The notes under the pieces were generated by a model that was not told the origin of the DNA, did no database searches, and saw only the letters and a program-made list of their open reading frames with translations. Positions 6,243-10,601 of a stretch of DNA of 10,601 bases are shown in pieces (the stretch's first letter is position 1; each line of letters begins with the position of its first letter). The stretch comes from Tannerella sp. Lineage in GTDB: Bacteria > Bacteroidota > Bacteroidia > Bacteroidales > Tannerellaceae. The stretch is taken from the NCBI GenBank assembly GCA_031263835.1, contig JAISEZ010000209.1, positions 1 to 10,601 on the forward strand, read 5' to 3'. The position numbers and the translations under genes are program-made.

Positions 6243-6989
6243 TCAATTCAACTGCTCGCTTGTCTTACCGAACCGGCGTTCCCGCTGCTGGTAGTACAAG
6301 ATTGCTTCATACAACTCATTTTCCCTGAAATCAGGCCAGTACACGTCTGTGAAATAGAGTTCGGCATAAGACAACTGCCATAAAAGGAAATTGCTGATGC
6401 GTTTCTCTCCGCCTGTACGAATCAATAAATCAGGGTCGGGAATACCTTTTGTTGTCAGATGGTCGGCGAACCGTTCTTCCGAGATATCCTCCGGAGCGAT
6501 TTTCCCGCTGGCCACGTCAGCGGCCAGCAACCGCGCCACATTCGTCAGCTCCCACCGCGCAGAATAGCTCAAGGCCAGCGTCAACGTCGTAGCCCTGTTT
6601 TCCGACGTTTGGCGGATGCTGTCCAGCAGGGTCTGCCGGACGTCCGCTTGCAGGCGCGCCAAATCGCCGATGGCCAACAGCCGGATGCCGTTTTTCATCA
6701 AATCCGGCGTTTCCCGGTGAATGGCCGATACCAGCAACGCCATCAGGGCTTGCACTTCCGATGCCGGACGATGCCAGTTTTCCATCGAAAACGTATAGAC
6801 CGTCAAGTATTTCAAGGAAATGGCCGTTGCCGCTTCCAGCACTTTACGTACGGAAACAACGCCCTCCTGATGCCCCGTGCTGCGATTTTCCCCGCGCGTT
6901 TTGGCCCAGCGTCCGTTTCCATCCATAATGATTGCAACATGTTGCGGCAATCGAGTTTTATCTATATTATCTATCAATGACATTGCCAT
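6243..6989 (-). CDS. uppS: Isoprenyl transferase (undecaprenyl diphosphate synthase)
   Basis: This cis-prenyltransferase adds isopentenyl units to farnesyl diphosphate to make the C55 lipid carrier for peptidoglycan and surface polysaccharides. It acts at the inner face of the cytoplasmic membrane. The 248 residues are standard length. All signature regions are present: HVAIIMDGNGRWAK with the catalytic D23, H40 in the STGHQEG segment, TVYTFSMENWHRP at 63-75, and LLIRTGGEKRISNFLLWQ at 188-205 with R191 and R197. The closing segment YAELYFTDVYWPDF contains E210, which helps bind magnesium. The start is the ATG at 6987-6989, three bases after the stop of the barrel gene; Met3 (6983) is an alternative. 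The stop lies 9 bp before bamA. This tight packing indicates one transcript carrying the lipid-carrier enzyme and the outer-membrane assembly factor. Confidence 0.97.
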   Translation of the reverse strand: MAMSLIDNIDKTRLPQHVAIIMDGNGRWAKTRGENRSTGHQEGVVSVRKVLEAATAISLKYLTVYTFSMENWHRPASEVQALMALLVSAIHRETPDLMKNGIRLLAIGDLARLQADVRQTLLDSIRQTSENRATTLTLALSYSARWELTNVARLLAADVASGKIAPEDISEERFADHLTTKGIPDPDLLIRTGGEKRISNFLLWQLSYAELYFTDVYWPDFRENELYEAILYYQQRERRFGKTSEQLN

Positions 6990-6992
6990 TTA

Positions 6993-7706
6993 TTAAAATA
7001 ATAATCCGTCTTTGCTGTTACATTGACAGTTCCGCAGTCCAAAGTCCCACGTCACCGAAATCGTCAGCGTTAAATACCAGTCCCTGTTTTTCATCACGCT
7101 TCCGCCGATGCCGTAAGGATTGTCCAGTATGCGGTTACTTTCGTCCGTCACATCCAATCCGTCTCCAAACAGCCGGCGAACAGACAGTTCGCAGCCGAGA
7201 TTGAGCCGGTTTTTCAGCTTGTATTTCGCGCCTATGCCCACCGGAAGATTTAGCCCGGCAAAGGTCGAACCGTTCCCGGGCGCTACCGTAGCACCCAACC
7301 CGACCAGCAGATAGGGCGAAAAGCGTTTCGTGTTCAAATAGGCGTATTTATCGCTGTAAGGGAAAAAGTTAAATTCAAACTGTCCTCCCAATTCAAACAC
7401 GTTGCGCTCAAATGAGGCTTGCGCCCCTCCCGGAAACACGTTCTCCAGGCCTTCCGTACTGCCGGAAATGCGCGCCCAGGCCAAATCGGCCTTGAGGGCA
7501 ATCCGGAAATTCGCATTGTAGCGGAACACTACCCCCGCGGCAGGATTCAATCCCTTGAGAGGAGCCGTTTTGTTGACGTCGCCCATATACGCCGCCACGC
7601 CCCCCATGCCGCCTATCTCGTACAGGTATTCCTGTGCGTGAATCAGGACAAAAGAGAGGCACCCCGCGAATATCATGCACCATCGTCGAAAAAGAGTTGA
7701 AGACAT
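6993..7706 (-). CDS. DUF6089-like outer-membrane beta-barrel protein
   Basis: The 237-residue product starts with a signal peptide (MSSTLFRRWCMIFAGCLSFVLIHA, cut before QEY). Alternating, aromatic-bounded strands typical of a small outer-membrane barrel follow: YEIGGMGGVAAYMGDV, NPAAGVVFRYNAN, FRIALKADLAWARISG, FELGGQFEFNFFPY, FSPYLLVGLGATVAPG, LPVGIGAKYKLKNRLNLGCELSVRRLF and WYLTLTISVTWDFG. The N-terminal G-x-x-G-V-A-A-Y-x-G-D-V-N and its place directly before uppS-bamA match the DUF6089 family as I know it from Bacteroidales; no function is established for that family. The tail after the last strand (LRNCQCNSKDGLLF) carries two cysteines and is unusual as an end for a barrel. The stop is three bases before uppS, so the gene heads the uppS-bamA unit. 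Upstream is a 121-bp gap with the second octamer array. Confident of barrel type, less of family label. Confidence 0.85.
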   Translation of the reverse strand: MSSTLFRRWCMIFAGCLSFVLIHAQEYLYEIGGMGGVAAYMGDVNKTAPLKGLNPAAGVVFRYNANFRIALKADLAWARISGSTEGLENVFPGGAQASFERNVFELGGQFEFNFFPYSDKYAYLNTKRFSPYLLVGLGATVAPGNGSTFAGLNLPVGIGAKYKLKNRLNLGCELSVRRLFGDGLDVTDESNRILDNPYGIGGSVMKNRDWYLTLTISVTWDFGLRNCQCNSKDGLLF

Positions 7707-7764
7707 ACTGTTCTAAATTTTATTGCTCCACCTCATTTTCTAACGGGAAAAGCCGCCAAAAATT

Positions 7765-7804
7765 ATTCAAAGATTCAATGATTCAAAGATTCAAACATTC
7801 AATG
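7765..7804. repeat. Octamer tandem repeat, five copies of ATTCAAAG type
   Basis: Five units follow each other without spacing: ATTCAAAG (7765), ATTCAATG (7773), ATTCAAAG (7781), ATTCAAAC (7789) and ATTCAATG (7797). The array lies between the DUF6242 stop and the DUF6089 start. It is the reverse-complement form of the array at 614-645, with 28 of 29 positions matching over 7766-7794. On the minus strand each unit reads CTTTGAAT and so offers TTTG tetramers; one lies about 19 bases before an imperfect -7-like box (AATTTTTG, 7757-7764). The array could therefore contribute to a DUF6089 promoter. Confidence 0.8.
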
Positions 7805-7827
7805 AACGGAAAATCTTCATCCAAATC

Positions 7828-9192
7828 TTATTCTGCAAATCCCAGGCGGTTGATTCGTCCTCGCCACAATTCTTCCAACATATTTGCGCCGTTGCGTTCT
7901 TTTCCTCCGAAAAGAAGCAGGAACTGTTCCCCGTCCACCAGCACGGAAGCATAGCCCCGCGCCCGGTAGTCTTCCGGCAACACAATCAATGTATCGGCCA
8001 GATTCCAGGTAATGCCCTTGTCCTCCGACCGGTATATATCTTTCAACGCATGGTCTGATGCGTCGATTCCACCAATTAAAAACAGTTTTTTGTCATATTG
8101 CGTTAGCATGACGCCTTCCCGTTCTTCATAGAACGACCGGTTTTCTTCCGTCAGGCGTACCCATGTCAATCCGTCCATGGTGTCCCACGAAGCATTGCTC
8201 AACCGGCCGTTCCGGTCTTTTCCGGCGACTGCGGTCAAGTGCGGATAGTACATCAGTTCGTAAGAGACGTTGCCGAATCCGGCGACGGGGAACGCTTCCG
8301 GAACAGCCGTTCCCGTTTCCCACTGTCCATCTTCGCCCATGCGGGCAAAAAGCCATGTATCTCCTTCCCTGACTACAGCCGTCAACACTGTCGGACGCCC
8401 GGTTTTCGCGCCGGCGTCCAGCACGCCCGGCAACGCCCTGACGTCCGGCGCCCCCGCCTGCGCTTCCCACAGGATACCGTCTGCGGAATAATACAGCGAG
8501 CCGTCCGTTGCCGGAACATAGAATGTCCCGGCGTATTTTGTCATCTGCGAAAGCAGCAGCTCCCTGTCCGAAAGCCCGTTTAATGCGGTTGCCTGCCAGG
8601 ATTTCAGGTCTGTTTTCAAAGAAGTATGCAGTTCATATCCGGAAGCGTTTCTTACAAACATCCAGTACGAATCGCCGGAGGCGAAAACCTTCTGTTCCCG
8701 GATGTTTTTTCCGGCCAGCTGCTCCGAATGAAGCTCCCATGTCATGGAATCCGGCTGCTGCTGATGAATATTTACGCTGGCGGTATAGGTTTTGTAGAAC
8801 TTTCCGTTGTATGAGTACACCCTGAAACGGACGAATTTCGAGAAATCCAGCGAATCGGTACCGTTCCAGTAGGTCGAGTCTTTGGTCACGTCCTGATAGA
8901 CTTCCACGGCGGACGGCGACAGCCCCATGTCGTAACCGATTGTACATACGGCTTTCCGGTCGATAACCGTGCCGTAGGGCATGGAATCCTTATTGAAAAT
9001 CCGGCCATTCACCTGGTCAATGGTAAACTTCAGGGCGCTCAATTCCGGGATAGAATCGTTTGCCAGGGAAAAAGAGATGATTTGGCAATTTGACAAAGCA
9101 TCTTCATTAATACTTCCATTGTCGCCCAAGCAGGAGGACAACAAAAGAACTGCACATCCCGCCGTCCATAAACGCAACCTGTTCTTTTTCAT
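7828..9192 (-). CDS. DUF6242-like surface or periplasmic lipoprotein with a beta-propeller-type domain
   Basis: Starting at the ATG 9190-9192 gives 454 residues and a clear lipoprotein signal, MKKNRLRLWTAGCAVLLLSSC, with lipid attachment at C21. A longer frame from 9234 would bury this signal and is not preferred. Residues 35-142 form an Ig-like beta region. From about 150 on there are repeated blades with Asp-box-like motifs: YYSADGILW (234-242), WDTMDGLTW (336-344) and YRSEDKGITW (387-396). Kelch-like turns also appear (LFLIGGIDASDHALKDIYR, LLLFGGKERNGANMLEELWR). This two-part design fits the DUF6242 family of Bacteroidales as I recall it. No catalytic residues are recognisable, so a binding or scaffold role in the envelope is the most that can be inferred. 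A promoter-like TACTTTTG lies 27 bases before the start. After the stop come an octamer array and the DUF6089 gene. Confidence 0.8.
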   Translation of the reverse strand: MKKNRLRLWTAGCAVLLLSSCLGDNGSINEDALSNCQIISFSLANDSIPELSALKFTIDQVNGRIFNKDSMPYGTVIDRKAVCTIGYDMGLSPSAVEVYQDVTKDSTYWNGTDSLDFSKFVRFRVYSYNGKFYKTYTASVNIHQQQPDSMTWELHSEQLAGKNIREQKVFASGDSYWMFVRNASGYELHTSLKTDLKSWQATALNGLSDRELLLSQMTKYAGTFYVPATDGSLYYSADGILWEAQAGAPDVRALPGVLDAGAKTGRPTVLTAVVREGDTWLFARMGEDGQWETGTAVPEAFPVAGFGNVSYELMYYPHLTAVAGKDRNGRLSNASWDTMDGLTWVRLTEENRSFYEEREGVMLTQYDKKLFLIGGIDASDHALKDIYRSEDKGITWNLADTLIVLPEDYRARGYASVLVDGEQFLLLFGGKERNGANMLEELWRGRINRLGFAE

Positions 9193-9219
9193 TACGCAAT
9201 TTAATTTGTTACAAGCGTA

Positions 9220-9227
9220 CAAAAGTA
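9220..9227 (-). promoter_or_regulatory. Probable promoter of the DUF6242 gene, -7 box TACTTTTG
   Basis: TACTTTTG on the minus strand fits TAnnTTTG and ends 27 bases before the ATG at 9192, in the 73-bp gap after ribD. Its position supports the shorter start codon, because the longer frame (from 9234) would begin upstream of the box. A clear -33 element was not found. Confidence 0.5.
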
Positions 9228-9265
9228 GAAACATTTTTTGCTTTACACGCCATACGGGTCGTTAT

Positions 9266-10369
9266 TTATATAATTTTAGTGTCCTCACCGGTATTCGGAT
9301 ATACCTGTTTATGGACATAAACGGCAATTTCAGAGGCATTTCCGGAAGATGGAAAGCAAACGGTCTTGAGATGTTTGACGGTTGAACCGAATGGAATTTC
9401 GGCCGGTCTGACGCCATCGCTCAGCAGGGTGGAGACCGTTTCTACCTGCAATTCGTCCCACAGGCCGGACTCCAGAAAGCTGCGATGCAGCCGGGCGCCC
9501 CCTTCCACCAGCAGGGAATATAGTTGCCGGCTGTATAAATGCAGCAGCATCTGGGGAATCAGGGGGCGGGAAAAATCGAGACGGATGTATTCCACCCCCC
9601 GCTGCCCGGCGGCGGGTTGCCCGGTGAATACCAGCGTGCGTACGGAGCCGTCCAGCAGATGATACGAAGACGGAATGCACGCGTTGCGGTCGATGAATAC
9701 GCGCACGGGTGAAGCGCCTGCCCAATGGCGTACGGTCAGGGAAGGATTGTCAAGCCGGACCGTTTGCGTACCGACCAGAATGGCGGCCACTTCGGAACGC
9801 AGTTTGTGGACAATGCGGCGCGTGACGGGGGTGGACAGCTGCGCCGGCCTTTCGGAGGGATTCGTCCGGATGCGGTCGATGAATCCGTCCGCACTCTGCG
9901 CCCATTTCAGGATGACATACGGACGTTGCCGCGTTTGCGCCGTTATGAAAACGGCATTCAGCGCGACGGCTTCCTGTTCCAGCACGCCCGTAATCACTTC
10001 CACTCCCGCCTTTCGCAGGATGTTTATGCCTCGCCCCGCCACTTCCGGATAGGGGTCCCGGCAGCCGACCACGACCCGCGGGATGCGCTTGCGGATAATC
10101 AGTTCCGTACAGGGCGGCGTCTTTCCGTAATGGGAGCACGGTTCCAGATTGACGTATAACGTGGCGTCGCGCAGCAGCGATTCTTCCCGTACGGACGCGA
10201 TGGCGTTCACCTCGGCATGGGGTTCGCCGAATCGCCGGTGATACCCTTCGCCGATGATGCGTCCCCGATGCGTTACCACCGCGCCCACCATCGGATTCGG
10301 CAACACGGACGATGCACCTGCGCCGGCCAGCATCAGGCAGCGCATCATATATTTATCTTCTTCCTGCAT
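9266..10369 (-). CDS. ribD: Bifunctional riboflavin biosynthesis deaminase/reductase RibD
   Basis: RibD carries out two successive cytoplasmic steps of riboflavin synthesis: deamination of the pyrimidinone formed from GTP, then NADPH-dependent reduction of the ribose chain. The N-terminal deaminase (residues 1-145) has PNPMVGAVV, the zinc and proton-transfer motif HAE (H51, E53) and PCSHYGKTPPC with zinc ligands C78 and C87. The C-terminal reductase (about 150-360) shows ILKWAQSADGFI, LRSEVAAILVGTQTVRLDNP and LLVEGGARLH (VEGG at 288-291), typical of substrate and NADPH binding. At 367 residues it is full length. The ATG at 10367-10369 gives a canonical start just before the Y-M-x-x-C-L-x-L-A helix. 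It has no riboflavin-gene neighbours here, which is common for scattered rib genes. Upstream lies a hairpin repeat array, and no FMN-riboswitch-like sequence was recognised. Confidence 0.96.
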   Translation of the reverse strand: MQEEDKYMMRCLMLAGAGASSVLPNPMVGAVVTHRGRIIGEGYHRRFGEPHAEVNAIASVREESLLRDATLYVNLEPCSHYGKTPPCTELIIRKRIPRVVVGCRDPYPEVAGRGINILRKAGVEVITGVLEQEAVALNAVFITAQTRQRPYVILKWAQSADGFIDRIRTNPSERPAQLSTPVTRRIVHKLRSEVAAILVGTQTVRLDNPSLTVRHWAGASPVRVFIDRNACIPSSYHLLDGSVRTLVFTGQPAAGQRGVEYIRLDFSRPLIPQMLLHLYSRQLYSLLVEGGARLHRSFLESGLWDELQVETVSTLLSDGVRPAEIPFGSTVKHLKTVCFPSSGNASEIAVYVHKQVYPNTGEDTKII

Positions 10370-10432
10370 GTTTCGTATTTTTATGGGTGTTCAAATGGTC
10401 GCACCGGTCGGAATCTGATTTCCTCCGTGTCC

Positions 10433-10601
10433 TGATTCGAGGCGGTCGCAATGCTGACGGAGCCGTCCCCGACCGGATTGCCTCCGTCATCAATGGTGAC
10501 GGAGCCATTCCCGACCGGATTGCGTCTGTCAGCATTGCTGACGGGGCGGTTTTTTCCGGATTGCGTCTGTCAGCATTGCTGACGGAGGGAATCAAATCCC
10601 G
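10433..10601. repeat. Tandem array of about four 42-bp hairpin-bearing repeats upstream of ribD
   Basis: The units are 10433-10474 (42 bp, most diverged), 10475-10516 (42 bp), 10517-10557 (41 bp) and 10558 to the window edge. Units 2 to 4 start GGATTGC; units 3 and 4 share their first 28 bases nearly exactly. Each unit centres on an inverted repeat next to GACGG; in units 3 and 4 it is perfect, GTCAGCATTGCTGAC (10528-10542 and 10569-10583). A minus-strand frame crosses the array, but the 41-bp unit shifts the frame relative to its neighbours, so conservation follows the DNA or RNA hairpin, not a peptide. The array begins 64 bp before the ribD start and continues beyond the window. Confidence 0.8.

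Noticed and set aside
10370..10432. A possible FMN riboswitch before ribD
   Set aside because: None of the conserved RFN blocks was recognised between the ribD start and the repeat array.
10353..10595. A minus-strand 80-residue frame with repeated peptide blocks, overlapping the ribD start
   Set aside because: The repetition comes from the 42-bp DNA repeat. The 41-bp unit changes frame, so one part reads a different peptide, and the frame overlaps the true ribD start by 17 bp. It could only be real as the end of a larger gene outside the window.

Overview
The window looks like the chromosome of a Bacteroidales bacterium (phylum Bacteroidota). The gene order DUF6089-type barrel, uppS, bamA, two ompH/skp paralogues and murI is a recognised Bacteroidales arrangement. 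Several genes have upstream boxes fitting the Bacteroidota -7 consensus TAnnTTTG, and one secreted protein has a DUF6242-like lipoprotein architecture. Base composition looks roughly balanced (not counted). A Tannerellaceae-like member is possible, but the genus cannot be fixed from the sequence.

Layout. Positions 1-261 hold the C-terminal end of a plus-strand gene, probably a fucosidase-like glycoside hydrolase. Positions 262-647 have no convincing gene and form a mosaic of short repeats: a heptamer array, inverted repeats, a near-perfect 28-bp palindrome and an octamer array. From 648 to 10369 every gene is on the minus strand. In transcription order these are ribD (riboflavin synthesis), a DUF6242-like lipoprotein, a DUF6089-like outer-membrane barrel, uppS, bamA, ompH1, ompH2, murI and a secreted VanX/DdpX-type D-Ala-D-Ala dipeptidase. 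Positions 10370-10601, upstream of ribD, hold about four copies of a 42-bp hairpin-bearing tandem repeat that runs to the window edge.

How the genes fit together. The block is mostly about building the envelope. UppS makes the C55 lipid carrier for peptidoglycan and surface glycans. BamA inserts outer-membrane barrels, and the two OmpH/Skp chaperones escort barrel precursors to it. MurI supplies D-glutamate, and the dipeptidase cuts D-Ala-D-Ala in the periplasm. The barrel and the lipoprotein are uncharacterised envelope proteins beside this core. DUF6089, uppS and bamA are almost contiguous (gaps of 3 and 9 bp), whereas ompH1, ompH2 and the DUF6242 gene each have a plausible promoter. Two hairpins with T-tracts separate ompH2 from murI, and the dipeptidase gene starts 12 bp after murI.

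Most of the coding content is conserved household machinery. I see no defence system, CRISPR array, intact transposase, tRNA or rRNA. The least explained material is the repeats: an octamer array that occurs in inverted orientation at both ends of the vanX-DUF6089 block, a 277-bp segment bounded by 16-bp inverted repeats, and the 42-bp hairpin array before ribD.
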